Assembly (NCBI GenBank): GCA_002345625.1
Contig: DDWE01000047.1
Location: 1 to 14,633 of the forward strand
Direction of reading: 5' to 3'
DNA: 14,633 bases
DNA from: Desulfuromonadaceae bacterium UBA2294
Lineage (GTDB): Bacteria; Desulfobacterota; Desulfuromonadia; Desulfuromonadales; UBA2294
The position numbers and the translations under genes were made by a program. Of the stretch, positions 1 to 6,737 are shown one piece after another (position 1 is the first letter of the stretch; every line of letters begins with the position of its first letter). The notes beneath the pieces were generated by a model that had not been told where the DNA came from, ran no database searches, and saw only the letters and a program-made list of their open reading frames with translations.

Positions 1-63
1 TTGTATCTGGATTTCATCAACATGTTCCTGTTCATGCTGCGTATTTTTGGCAACCGGCGCTGA
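1..63 (+). CDS. C-terminal end of a BI-1/YccA-family membrane protein (partial)
   Basis: An open frame enters from the left edge and stops with TGA at 61-63, giving the 20 residues LYLDFINMFLFMLRIFGNRR. This 'YLDFINxFL..LR.FGNRR' ending is typical of the Bax inhibitor-1 / YccA / YbhL family of multi-spanning inner-membrane proteins, whose last helix ends in a short basic tail. E. coli YccA interacts with the protease FtsH; the role of this homologue cannot be told from the fragment. A strong terminator follows 25 bases later, so this is the end of its transcript. The call rests on only 20 residues, but the pattern is distinctive. Confidence 0.7.
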   Translation: MYLDFINMFLFMLRIFGNRR

Positions 64-88
64 TTAGCGCCGACAGGTTCCTCTTTCG

Positions 89-125
89 CAGGCAGGGCCG
101 GCTCACACCGCCCTGCCTGTTTTTT
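89..125 (+). terminator. Rho-independent terminator after the BI-1 family gene
   Basis: A perfect 10-base-pair GC-rich stem (89-98 with 110-119; left arm CAGGCAGGGC) with an 11-base loop is followed by a run of six T (120-125). It lies 25 bases past the stop at 63. Confidence 0.9.
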
Positions 126-153
126 GGGGTCATAAAAACGACTAAATACTTTT

Positions 154-231
154 GACGCGAAGGCGCGGAGGCGCAGAGTAGTCGGCTTGAAAGTTCAGGT
201 CCTGAACTCTGCGTCTCTGCGCCTCTGCGTC
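154..231. repeat. Intergenic inverted repeat A (9-base-periodic arms)
   Basis: The arms are 154-179 and 206-231 and match at 22 of 26 positions when one is reverse-complemented. Each arm is a run of imperfect units of about 8-9 bases (left arm of the type GCGnAG-GCGCnGAG). Inside and overlapping the right arm is a perfect hairpin of 8 base pairs (192-199 with 201-208, AGTTCAGG/CCTGAACT). The element sits between the BI-1 terminator and the hisI promoter in the 310-base gap 64-373, where I see no gene. Two related elements lie at 3431-3515 and 7938-8027. Confidence 0.7.
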
Positions 232-277
232 CAAACCTTCCTTCGGTTTTTAAATCCGCTCTCTGGCTTCAGCAGCA

Positions 278-307
278 TTGACAGCAGACCATTGCAAACG
301 GTATTAA
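278..307 (+). promoter_or_regulatory. Probable sigma-70 promoter for hisI-hisG
   Basis: A perfect -35 box TTGACA (278-283), an 18-base spacer and the -10 box TATTAA (302-307, 4 of 6 to consensus) lie 66 bases before the hisI start. This predicts a leader of about 60 bases. I saw no attenuator or riboswitch in it. Prediction by eye only. Confidence 0.55.
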
Positions 308-373
308 GAACAGTCCGCCAACAACCGGGCCGCGTGCCGACCCGCCCTTTTGCACAACTAACGGGAGAGACTT

Positions 374-751
374 GTGATCAAGATCGATTTTGCCAAGATG
401 GGTGGCCTGATCCCGGCCATCATTCAGGACCACGAAAGCGGCGAAGTGTTGATGGTCGCCTTCATGGATGAGAAAACCCTCGAGTACACCCTGCGCGACG
501 GCAAGACCTGGTTCTTCAGTCGCACCCGCAATAAATACTGGATGAAAGGGGAGGAGTCGGGCAACACCCAGGACGTCATCGAGATCCTCACCGACTGCGA
601 CGCCGACACCGTGGTGATCAAGGTCAAACAGAACGGCCCCGCCGCCTGCCACACCGGCAACCGCAGCTGCTTCTACGTCCGCTGGGAGAATGGCCAGTGG
701 GTCGAGCACAGTAATCCGCTGTTTAACCCGGATGATGTTTACAAAAAGTAA
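374..751 (+). CDS. hisI: Phosphoribosyl-AMP cyclohydrolase (HisI)
   Basis: HisI opens the purine ring of phosphoribosyl-AMP to give ProFAR precursor, the third step of histidine biosynthesis, in the cytoplasm. The 125-residue product is a full-length monofunctional HisI with no fused HisE domain. The metal site is visible: D74-C75-D76-A-D78 carries the Mg-binding aspartates and the first Zn cysteine, and C92 (AACHTG) and C99 (NRSCFY) supply the other two Zn ligands. The FFSRTRNKYWMKGEESGN stretch (47-64) is also characteristic. Translation starts at GTG (374-376), supported by the GGGAGAG ribosome site at 363-369 and by the family N-terminus (IDFAKMGGLIPAIIQD). hisG follows on the same strand. 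Identity is near certain. Confidence 0.97.
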   Translation: MIKIDFAKMGGLIPAIIQDHESGEVLMVAFMDEKTLEYTLRDGKTWFFSRTRNKYWMKGEESGNTQDVIEILTDCDADTVVIKVKQNGPAACHTGNRSCFYVRWENGQWVEHSNPLFNPDDVYKK

Positions 752-870
752 GGAGCGCGCCTTTTCCGCCAGCTCGGCGTTGGGCGGCGAACCTCCTTGT
801 GCGGCGCAGCTGCCGCTACGCCTCCGCGTCGCTTCTTGCCCGCCTTGATCTGGCAAAAAAATCGCGCTCC
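752..870. repeat. 119-base inverted-repeat element between hisI and hisG
   Basis: The 21-base ends 752-772 and 850-870 are inverted copies matching at 17 of 21 positions, with identical outermost octamers (GGAGCGCG / CGCGCTCC). The interior is very GC-rich, with a near-palindromic core GCGGCGCAGCTGCCGC at 801-816. It begins at the base after the hisI stop and ends 43 bases before hisG, so it would fold in the hisI-hisG mRNA. It has no U-run and is not a classical terminator. Its compact, bounded shape suggests a REP/MITE-like intergenic repeat; no second copy is in this window. Confidence 0.5.
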
Positions 871-913
871 TGGACATCCGATTCAACCACCGGACAAAAA
901 GGAACAGCAACTC

Positions 914-1789
914 ATGGCCAACGAACTGAAAGTCGGCATCCCGAAAGGGAGCCTCGAAGACGCCACCATCGCCCTGTTTGCCCAGGCCGGCTGGAGGATC
1001 AAGACCAGCTCACGCAACTACTTCCCGACCATCGACGATGACGAGATCTCCTGCAGCCTGGTGCGCCCGCAGGAGATGAGCAAGATTCTTGAACGTGGCA
1101 AGCTCGATGTCGGCATCGCCGGCCGCGACTGGGTGCGCGAAAACGACTCCGACGTGGTCGAAGTCGGCGAGATGATCTACTCCAAGGTGTCGCGCCGCCC
1201 GGTCCGCTGGGTGCTGGTCGTCGGCCCCGACTCAACGGTGCAGAAACCCGAGGATCTCGCCGGCGCCACCATCTCCACCGAGCTGGTCGGCTTCACCAAG
1301 CGCTACTTCGCCGAGCGCAACATCCCGGTCACCGTCGAGTTCTCCTGGGGAGCGACCGAGGCCAAAATCCTCAAGGGGCTGTGCGATGCCATCGTTGAAG
1401 TCACCGAGACCGGCTCGACGCTCAAGGCCAACAACCTGCGCATCGTCGACACCCTGATGGAGTCAGTGCCGGTCCTTATCGCCAGTCGCGCCGCCTGGAA
1501 CGACCCGTGGAAGCGCGGAAAGATCGAACGCATCTACACCATGCTGCAATCGGCGCTGCGCGCCGAAGGGATGGTCGGACTGAAAATGAACGCGCCGGGC
1601 GACAAGGTCGATGCGATCAGCGCCCTGCTGCCGAGCCTCAACCGGCCGACCATCTCCCATCTCTACCAGTCGGACTGGTTGTCGATTGAGACCATCCTGC
1701 CGGAAAAAGAGGTCCGCACCATCGTGCCGAAACTGATCGAGCTCGGTGCACAGGGGATTGTCGAGTATCCGCTCAACAAGCTCATTTGA
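914..1789 (+). CDS. hisG: ATP phosphoribosyltransferase, long form (HisG)
   Basis: HisG condenses ATP with PRPP to phosphoribosyl-ATP, the committed first step of histidine synthesis. The frame is open from 797, but ATG 914 is chosen because it has an AAAGGA ribosome site (about 897-902) and gives the family start MANELKVGIPKGSLED; the upstream extension would only translate the repeat element. The 291-residue length and a C-terminal domain (about 210-291) place it in the long HisG_L class, which carries its own regulatory domain and does not need HisZ. The PRPP-binding signature is residues 149-170 (EAKILKGLCDAI...ETGSTL). The ending EYPLNKLI is typical. The C-terminal domain normally mediates feedback inhibition by histidine. 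A strong terminator follows at once. Confidence 0.97.
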   Translation: MANELKVGIPKGSLEDATIALFAQAGWRIKTSSRNYFPTIDDDEISCSLVRPQEMSKILERGKLDVGIAGRDWVRENDSDVVEVGEMIYSKVSRRPVRWVLVVGPDSTVQKPEDLAGATISTELVGFTKRYFAERNIPVTVEFSWGATEAKILKGLCDAIVEVTETGSTLKANNLRIVDTLMESVPVLIASRAAWNDPWKRGKIERIYTMLQSALRAEGMVGLKMNAPGDKVDAISALLPSLNRPTISHLYQSDWLSIETILPEKEVRTIVPKLIELGAQGIVEYPLNKLI

Positions 1790-1800
1790 TGCAAAGAAAA

Positions 1801-1840
1801 AACAAGAGGGGGCGGCCACACGGCCGCCCCCTCTTGTTTT
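1801..1840. terminator. Bidirectional terminator between hisG and the DUF2238 gene
   Basis: A perfect 17-base-pair stem (1801-1817 with 1822-1838) with a 4-base ACAC loop is flanked by A-rich sequence on the left (AAAGAAAAAACAAG) and TTTT on the right. It serves the convergent hisG (+) and DUF2238 gene (-), which end at 1789 and 1859. Confidence 0.9.
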
Positions 1841-1858
1841 GGGCTCTTCACCAGTCAC

Positions 1859-2488
1859 CTACGAACCAATCCGCCCCATCTGCCGGTCATGCCAGCGCCC
1901 CATTACCACCAACGCGACAATCGCGCCAAGCAGAGCAAACCCCATATCGGACTGGGTGTCCCAGACATAACCCTGAGTACCAAGAAACGCCTCGGAGGCT
2001 TCTTCGCTGAGCAGTGCCGTCCACCACTCGACCAGTTCGTAAAAGGCACTGATCGCCAGGCAGGTGCAGACGGTAAAGAAGTTGCGCCAGGCGGCGGAGG
2101 GCACGACGCGACGCCGGATCAGCAGCTCACGGGCAACCATCGCCGGGACGAACCCCTGGGCGAAGTGGCCAAGCTTGTCGTAGTTGTTGCGGGTCATGCC
2201 GAGCGGCTCTTTCAGCCACTCGAACAGCGGCACCTCGGCGTAGGTGTAGTGGCCGCCGACCATCAGGATGATGGCGTGGAGCAGGATCAGCACATAAAGC
2301 AGTGGTGTCAGCGGAAAGCGCTTGCGGGTCACGGCGAGCAGAACAACGGCAACCATTGCCGGCACCGTCTCCAGAAACCAGGTCAGCTGATCCTTGGGCG
2401 CGATGCCGGACCAGAGCAGCGCAGCAAAAAAGATCAGCAACCAGAGCGACTGCGGCCAGCTCGACACGTGGGCAGAGCCACGGTTCAT
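1859..2488 (-). CDS. DUF2238 / YjdF-like integral membrane protein
   Basis: The 209-residue protein has about six hydrophobic helices (approximately 15-29, 40-54, 62-78, 108-122, 136-152, 183-197) and belongs to the DUF2238 family typified by E. coli YjdF, an inner-membrane protein of unknown function. Conserved polar motifs lie between helices: GGHYTYAEVP (78-87), NNYDKLGHFAQG (101-112), FYELVEWW (149-156) and WDTQSD (176-181). The clustered His, Asp and Glu suggest a metal or catalytic site in the membrane, but this is inference. The start ATG (2486-2488) has a strong AAAGGAGG site and overlaps the stop of the upstream pseudouridine synthase as ATGA, so the two are probably translationally coupled. 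Family is confident; function unknown. Confidence 0.85.
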   Translation of the reverse strand: MNRGSAHVSSWPQSLWLLIFFAALLWSGIAPKDQLTWFLETVPAMVAVVLLAVTRKRFPLTPLLYVLILLHAIILMVGGHYTYAEVPLFEWLKEPLGMTRNNYDKLGHFAQGFVPAMVARELLIRRRVVPSAAWRNFFTVCTCLAISAFYELVEWWTALLSEEASEAFLGTQGYVWDTQSDMGFALLGAIVALVVMGRWHDRQMGRIGS

Positions 2489-3381
2489 AGCCCCTCCTTT
2501 AACATCAGATCAGCAGGGAATTGTGTCGACAGGAAAACTTTGAGATCCGTCGGCAGCGGCACCTCGACAATCTGGTTGGCGCCGGAAAACGGATCCTGAA
2601 ATACCAGTTTGCTGCAATGCAGAAACAGCCGCGGCAACGCATCCGGGCAGGGGCCGCCGTAGCGCCGGTCGCCATAGAGCGGGTGGCCGAGATCGGCGAG
2701 CTGACGGCGGATCTGGTGCTGGCGGCCGCTGTGCAGGCGCAGTTCGAGCAGGGTCGTTTCATCACTGCGCAGACGGCCGACATAATCGGTGTGCGCCTCT
2801 TTCTCCTTCCCCTTGGCCGGCACAGGCGACAGCAAAGAGCCGCTTCCGGGCAGACGGCCGGCGACCAGAGCCAGGTAGACCTTCTCCACCTGCTGCTGGA
2901 TAAACAGACGACCAAAAGCGGCACAGGCCTGCTTCCCCTTGCCAAACATGACCGGGCCGGATGTTTCCAGGTCGAGACGGTGCACCGGTGCGATGCGGAA
3001 CTTCTCGCCGCGGGCCGCTGAGCGGGCTGCGATCCGGGCGGTCAGATTATCCTCTTCATGGCCGACACTGCTGTGGATCGCCACCCCGGCCGGTTTATCG
3101 ACAATCAGCAGCTCGCGGCTCTCGAACAGCACCCGCACCTCTGGCGCCGGCTGAACCACCTGCGCGCGCAGCTCATCGAGGCGGGCGCTGGCCGGCAGCT
3201 GCACGACCATCCCGGCCGCCAGAGTCTGCGACCCGGTCAGTGGGCCGTGCAGTCCCGTGACCTTCCCCTTTTTCAGCAACTGGTGCAGGTAGGAGGCCGG
3301 CGCCGCCGGGATCCGTCGCTGCAGGAACTCCACCGTCGTTAATCCCGCTTCCGCTTCGGTAACACAAAGATCCCGGTTCAT
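2485..3381 (-). CDS. RluA-family RNA pseudouridine synthase
   Basis: This enzyme isomerises uridine to pseudouridine in rRNA or tRNA. The catalytic motif HRLDLETSG is at residues 134-142, with Asp137 as the nucleophile; other family blocks are LLIVDKPAGVAIH (91-103), LHSGRQHQIRRQLADLGHPLYGD (216-238) and RLFLHC (251-256). An S4-like RNA-binding region covers about residues 12-65. The start chosen is ATG 3379-3381 with AGGAAA four bases upstream, giving 298 residues; a TTG 30 bases further upstream in the same frame is less likely. The RNA target (rRNA position or tRNA) cannot be assigned from sequence alone. The gene ends inside the start of the DUF2238 gene (TGA in ATGA). Confidence 0.92.
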   Translation of the reverse strand: MNRDLCVTEAEAGLTTVEFLQRRIPAAPASYLHQLLKKGKVTGLHGPLTGSQTLAAGMVVQLPASARLDELRAQVVQPAPEVRVLFESRELLIVDKPAGVAIHSSVGHEEDNLTARIAARSAARGEKFRIAPVHRLDLETSGPVMFGKGKQACAAFGRLFIQQQVEKVYLALVAGRLPGSGSLLSPVPAKGKEKEAHTDYVGRLRSDETTLLELRLHSGRQHQIRRQLADLGHPLYGDRRYGGPCPDALPRLFLHCSKLVFQDPFSGANQIVEVPLPTDLKVFLSTQFPADLMLKEGL

Positions 3382-3430
3382 CACGTTTCCTGTCTCAAAA
3401 ATAGATAACAAACAGAAATCACTTTATAGG

Positions 3431-3515
3431 CTGTCTCACACAAAGCCACAAAGAAAGTCTTTAACCAACATTTTCAGGTTTAACCTTGGTGTCTTTGTGG
3501 CTTTGTGTGAGACAG
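3431..3515. repeat. Intergenic inverted repeat B (perfect 24-base arms)
   Basis: The arms 3431-3454 and 3492-3515 are perfect reverse complements over 24 bases, separated by 37 bases. Each arm is built from the unit CACAAAGCC/ACAAAGA, a 9-base period. It lies between the aldolase terminator and the pseudouridine synthase start, in the 260-base gap 3382-3641. Related elements are at 154-231 and 7938-8027. No U-run follows, so it is not a standard terminator. Confidence 0.8.
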
Positions 3516-3574
3516 GAGTTTCGTACTTTCAATCCCGGCGACAAGCTTTCATCATCCGTGTCACTATTGGGCAA

Positions 3575-3610
3575 AACAATAAAGAGGCTGCCCCGCGAAA
3601 GGCAGCCCCT
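3575..3610 (-). terminator. Rho-independent terminator after the aldolase gene
   Basis: On the minus strand a 10-base-pair stem (3610-3601 with 3592-3583, one G-U pair) with an 8-base loop is followed by TTATTGTTTT. It lies 32 bases after the aldolase stop. Confidence 0.8.
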
Positions 3611-3641
3611 GTTGATCAATCAAACGACGCAACGGCCCGAA

Positions 3642-4616
3642 TCAGGCCTTGCCGGCGCTGCCGAGAACAGTCTCGTTCTTGTGCTTGAGCAGACTGGCGA
3701 GCTCCTTGCGCGCCGCGCCGAGGTACTTGCGCGGATCGAACTCGCCCGGATTGTTGGCCAGATACTCGCGGACCTTGGCGGTGACCACCAGGCGACCGTC
3801 GGAGTCGATATTGATCTTGCACACCGCACTGTTGGCGGCACGGCGCAGCTGCTCTTCCGGCACACCGACCGCCCCTTCCATTTTGCCGCCGTACTGGTTG
3901 ATCAGTGTCACATAATCCTGAACGACACTGGAAGCACCATGCAGAACGATGGGGAATCCGGGGATCCGTTTTTCGATCTCTTCGAGGATGTCGAAGCGCA
4001 AGGGGGGCACTGCAGTGCCGGGCTTGAACTTATAGGCGCCGTGACTGGTGCCGATGGAGATCGCCAGCGAGTCGACACCGGTTTTCCTGACAAAATCCTC
4101 GACCTCCTCGGGGCGGGTATAGGTCGACTTTTCTGCGACGACGTCGTCTTCGATGCCAGCCAGCACGCCGAGCTCTCCTTCAACGGTGACATCGAACTGG
4201 TGCGCATAGTCGACAACCTTTTTGGTCAGGGCCACATTCTCCTCGTAGGAATGATGCGAACCGTCGATCATGACCGAGGAGAATCCGCTATCGATACACG
4301 ACTTGCATAGTTCGAAGGAATCACCGTGATCGAGATGCAGGCAGATCGGCAGATTAAAGCCCATCTCCTTTGCCATCTCCACCGCCCCCATCGCCATGTA
4401 GCGCAGCATGGTGGCGTTGGCGTAGTCACGCGCCCCCTTGCTGACCTGGATAATCACCGGCGAACGGCTTTCGACACAAGCGGTCACAATCGCCTGCAGT
4501 TGCTCAAGGTTATTAAAATTATAGGCAGGAATAGCATAGCCACCGGCCACGGCCTTTTTGAAAAGCTCTCGCGTGTTGACCAGTCCCAGTTCGCTGAAGT
4601 GCACGTTTTTGCCCAT
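3642..4616 (-). CDS. fba: Class II (zinc) fructose-bisphosphate aldolase
   Basis: The enzyme cleaves fructose-1,6-bisphosphate to DHAP and glyceraldehyde-3-phosphate, or condenses them in gluconeogenesis. The class II metal and catalytic residues are all present in the 324-residue protein: D96 and H97 in HLDHGD (94-99), E148 in VEGELG, H192 in GTSHGAYK, H226 in LHGASS and D271 in NIDSDGR. H97, H192 and H226 are the expected Zn ligands and D96 the catalytic acid/base. ATG 4614-4616 has an AAGGAG site and a leader of about 50 bases. The gene is divergent from the GAPDH gene that makes the next reaction, sharing a 198-base control region. In anaerobic metal reducers such as Geobacter the direction is often gluconeogenic, which is family knowledge and not shown here. 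Confidence 0.96.
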   Translation of the reverse strand: MGKNVHFSELGLVNTRELFKKAVAGGYAIPAYNFNNLEQLQAIVTACVESRSPVIIQVSKGARDYANATMLRYMAMGAVEMAKEMGFNLPICLHLDHGDSFELCKSCIDSGFSSVMIDGSHHSYEENVALTKKVVDYAHQFDVTVEGELGVLAGIEDDVVAEKSTYTRPEEVEDFVRKTGVDSLAISIGTSHGAYKFKPGTAVPPLRFDILEEIEKRIPGFPIVLHGASSVVQDYVTLINQYGGKMEGAVGVPEEQLRRAANSAVCKINIDSDGRLVVTAKVREYLANNPGEFDPRKYLGAARKELASLLKHKNETVLGSAGKA

Positions 4617-4668
4617 CGCTAAACATCTCCTTCTCTGGCAGAAAATCCCGGATTTCGGGTCACACGCA

Positions 4669-4697
4669 TTAATAGCAATTCACCCGGCGCAAGTCCA
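4669..4697 (-). promoter_or_regulatory. Probable extended -10 promoter for the aldolase gene
   Basis: On the minus strand, TGGACT (4697-4692, 4 of 6 to the -35 consensus), a 17-base spacer and TATTAA (4674-4669, 4 of 6) with the extended -10 TGC just upstream (4677-4675). It lies 53 bases before the aldolase ATG. Confidence 0.5.
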
Positions 4698-4732
4698 GTG
4701 CAAAGTATTTCAGTAACAGCCTGCCAGCAGGG

Positions 4733-4761
4733 TTGCACCGATGCGGACAATCGGCTAGGAT
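4733..4761 (+). promoter_or_regulatory. Probable sigma-70 promoter for the GAPDH gene
   Basis: TTGCAC (4733-4738), a 17-base spacer and TAGGAT (4756-4761, 4 of 6 to consensus). The -35 match is weak (3 of 6), as expected for a regulated promoter. The start point would fall near 4768, inside the palindrome at 4759-4776. Confidence 0.4.
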
Positions 4762-4776
4762 ACGGCCGGCCGTATC
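4759..4776. promoter_or_regulatory. Perfect 18-base palindrome over the GAPDH promoter, candidate operator
   Basis: GATACGGCCGGCCGTATC is a perfect palindrome. It overlaps the proposed -10 box and start point of the GAPDH promoter and ends 38 bases before the ATG. A shorter inverted pair, CCGAT/ATCGG (4738-4742 and 4750-4754), lies just upstream in the spacer. The position fits a repressor operator; the cognate regulator is not in this window. Confidence 0.5.
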
Positions 4777-4814
4777 GGCAAAGACGGATTAAAACGTTGA
4801 CAACGGAGTGACGC

Positions 4815-6260
4815 ATGGACAAGCAGGAAAGCTATTTTACAGACTGGAGTGAGCGGGAAGCCCTCGCCGAGGCGATGCTCCCCCTGATTGGCAAACTCTA
4901 CCGCGAACGGGGGATCATTACCTCGGTCTACGGTCGCTCTCTGGTGCGCAAATCGGCGGTGGAGATTCTGCGCATCCATCGCTTTGCCCGCCAGATTCTC
5001 AATAATGAACTGTCGGTACGCGAAACCCACCCGGTACTGCAAGCGATGTGTGAACTCGATCTTGCTCCGGCCCGGGTCGATATCGGCAAACTGACGGTGC
5101 GCTACCAGGCCCAGGTCGCCGGCAGCGAGATGCCGTTGAAGGATTTCGTCCGTCAGGAGCTCTCCACCATCAACACCGGCCGCACCTCGCTGCTCGACGA
5201 GCCGCAGGATGTGGTTCTCTATGGTTTCGGACGCATCGGTCGCCTGCTCGCACGCGTCATGATTGAAAAAGCCGGCGGCGGGGATATGCTACGCCTGCGC
5301 GCCGCCGTGGTGCGCAAAGGGGCCGCAGACGACCTCGCCAAGCGCGCCAGCCTGCTACGCCGCGACTCAGTGCACGGCCACTTCCTCGGCACCATCACCG
5401 TCGACGAAAAAGAGAATGCGATCATCGCCAACGGCAACATGATCCGCCTGATCTATGCCGACAAACCTGAAGATGTCGACTACACCCAGTACGGGATCAA
5501 GAACGCCATCGTCATCGACAACACCGGCAAGTGGCGTGACCGTGCCGGCCTCGGTCGTCACCTGCAATCGAAAGGGGCCGCCAGCGTTCTGCTCACGGCT
5601 CCGGGCAAGGGCGATATCCCGAACATCGTCTTTGGTGTGAACAACGAACTGATCGACGGCCAGGAGACCATCTACTCCGCCGCCAGCTGCACCACCAACG
5701 CCATCGTGCCGGTGCTCAAGGTGATCAACGACCGCTTCGGCGTCGTCAACGGCCATGTCGAGACCTGCCACTCCTACACCAACGACCAGAACCTGATCGA
5801 CAACTACCACAACAAAAACCGCCGTGGCCGCAGCGCGCCGCTGAACATGGTCATCACCGAGACCGGCGCCGCCAGCGCCATCGCCAAGGCACTGCCGGAG
5901 TTGACCGGGCGACTGACCGGAAATGCTATCCGCGTACCGACGCCGAACGTCTCCATGGCGATTCTCAACCTGACCCTGGAGAAGGAGACCACGGTCGATG
6001 AGATCAACGCCTATCTGCGCGACATCTCCCTCGACTCGCCGCTGCAGGACCAGATCGACTACACCAACTCGCCGGAAGTGGTCTCCAGCGACTTCGTCGG
6101 CTCGCGCCATGCCGGTGTCGTCGACTCCCTGGCGACCATCGTCGCCGGTAACCGCTGCGTCCTCTACGTCTGGTACGACAATGAGTTTGGCTACAGCTGC
6201 CAGGTGGTCCGCTTCGTCACCCGCATGGCCGGCCTCGAGCTGCCGAACTTCCCGGCCTGA
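4815..6260 (+). CDS. gap: Long-form glyceraldehyde-3-phosphate dehydrogenase with N-terminal extension
   Basis: The enzyme oxidises glyceraldehyde-3-phosphate to 1,3-bisphosphoglycerate, or the reverse. The GAPDH fold covers about residues 130-481: GFGRIGR nucleotide loop (137-143), catalytic SCTTN with Cys292, the activating His319 in CHSYTNDQ, AIRVPTP (371-377) and WYDNEFGY (453-460). The first ~128 residues are a helical domain that canonical ~335-residue GAPDHs lack; this long architecture is a known separate subfamily found in Pseudomonas and Vibrio among others. At the end of the second Rossmann strand the usual Asn-Asp that binds the NAD ribose is replaced by Val166-Arg167-Lys168, suggesting NADP use or altered cofactor choice (inference). 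ATG 4815 has GGAG seven bases upstream. It is divergent from fba and followed by a terminator. Confidence 0.93.
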   Translation: MDKQESYFTDWSEREALAEAMLPLIGKLYRERGIITSVYGRSLVRKSAVEILRIHRFARQILNNELSVRETHPVLQAMCELDLAPARVDIGKLTVRYQAQVAGSEMPLKDFVRQELSTINTGRTSLLDEPQDVVLYGFGRIGRLLARVMIEKAGGGDMLRLRAAVVRKGAADDLAKRASLLRRDSVHGHFLGTITVDEKENAIIANGNMIRLIYADKPEDVDYTQYGIKNAIVIDNTGKWRDRAGLGRHLQSKGAASVLLTAPGKGDIPNIVFGVNNELIDGQETIYSAASCTTNAIVPVLKVINDRFGVVNGHVETCHSYTNDQNLIDNYHNKNRRGRSAPLNMVITETGAASAIAKALPELTGRLTGNAIRVPTPNVSMAILNLTLEKETTVDEINAYLRDISLDSPLQDQIDYTNSPEVVSSDFVGSRHAGVVDSLATIVAGNRCVLYVWYDNEFGYSCQVVRFVTRMAGLELPNFPA

Positions 6261-6283
6261 CTTTCGGCTACAACAACGATAAC

Positions 6284-6319
6284 AAAAAAGCCGACCCGCA
6301 GAAACAGGTCGGCCTTTTT
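6284..6319 (+). terminator. Rho-independent terminator after the GAPDH gene
   Basis: Stem GCCGACC (6290-6296) with GGTCGGC (6307-6313) and a 10-base loop, followed by CTTTTT. It is preceded by six A, so it may also work on the minus strand. It starts 24 bases past the gap stop. Confidence 0.85.
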
Positions 6320-6354
6320 GTATCTGGCGGGCAACAACAGTTTTTCAATCAATC

Positions 6355-6397
6355 AAAAGAAAAGACCGATCTGCGGAACAGATCGGTCTTTTCTTTT
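6355..6397. terminator. Bidirectional terminator shared by the GAPDH gene and rpsU
   Basis: A perfect 19-base-pair stem (6355-6373 with 6379-6397) with a 5-base loop CGGAA; the outer part is AAAAGAAAAG / CTTTTCTTTT, giving a U-rich tail in either direction. It ends 20 bases from the rpsU stop, so it is mainly the rpsU terminator and backs up the one at 6284-6319. Confidence 0.88.
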
Positions 6398-6416
6398 CAA
6401 TAATGTCATGCGGGGT

Positions 6417-6611
6417 CTAGCTCGGACGCATCAGGCGCATCTTCTTGCGCAGTCGGCGCTGCGCTTCTTTCTCCTTGCGCTTGCGCTTAACGCTCGGCTT
6501 CTCATAAAACTTGCGCTGCTTCATTTCACGGAAGAGCCCTTCCTGCTGCAGCTTGCGCTTGAGAACACGAATCGCCTTTTCGACGTTGTTATCCAATACC
6601 TGGATTTCCAC
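6417..6611 (-). CDS. rpsU: 30S ribosomal protein S21
   Basis: The 64-residue, very basic protein matches bS21: MEIQVLDNN (1-9), the LKRKLQQEGLFREMKQRKFYEKPS core (17-40) and a Lys/Arg-rich tail (41-64). bS21 sits near the anti-Shine-Dalgarno region of 16S rRNA and aids initiation. Start is GTG at 6609-6611, preceded by a GGGGTGAT site. Unlike the E. coli arrangement with dnaG and rpoD, it stands alone here, 126 bases downstream of an RNA methyltransferase gene on the same strand, with its own terminator. The 126-base leader has no clear promoter, only a weak TTGCAA...TAAGGT pair with a 17-base spacer. Confidence 0.95.
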   Translation of the reverse strand: MEIQVLDNNVEKAIRVLKRKLQQEGLFREMKQRKFYEKPSVKRKRKEKEAQRRLRKKMRLMRPS

Positions 6612-6737
6612 TGCGACATCACCCCACTTTCTTGAATAATCGTCCCGTACCGCCCCATAAGAGCGAGGGAAACAGCTGCGAACCTTACCCTAATCTTTGC
6701 TATATTGCAAGGGGAAATCCGCTAGATCCGTTCCGGG

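Noticed and set aside
269..910. Long minus-strand open frame of 213 codons across hisI
   Set aside because: It is the antisense of hisI and the spacer element, with no family motifs and no ribosome site.
797..913. Upstream extension of hisG in the same open frame
   Set aside because: It would translate the inverted-repeat element; ATG 914 has a ribosome site and the family N-terminus.
3382..3411. Ten-residue extension of the RluA-type protein from a TTG start
   Set aside because: ATG 3381 has a better ribosome site (AGGAAA) and fits the family N-terminus.
3431..3515. Inverted repeat B as insertion-sequence ends or an attachment site
   Set aside because: Only 37 bases lie between the arms, with no transposase, integrase or target duplication.
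5367..6110. Minus-strand open frame of 247 codons
   Set aside because: Shadow of the GAPDH gene; Val/Asp/Gly-rich translation typical of antisense in GC-rich DNA.
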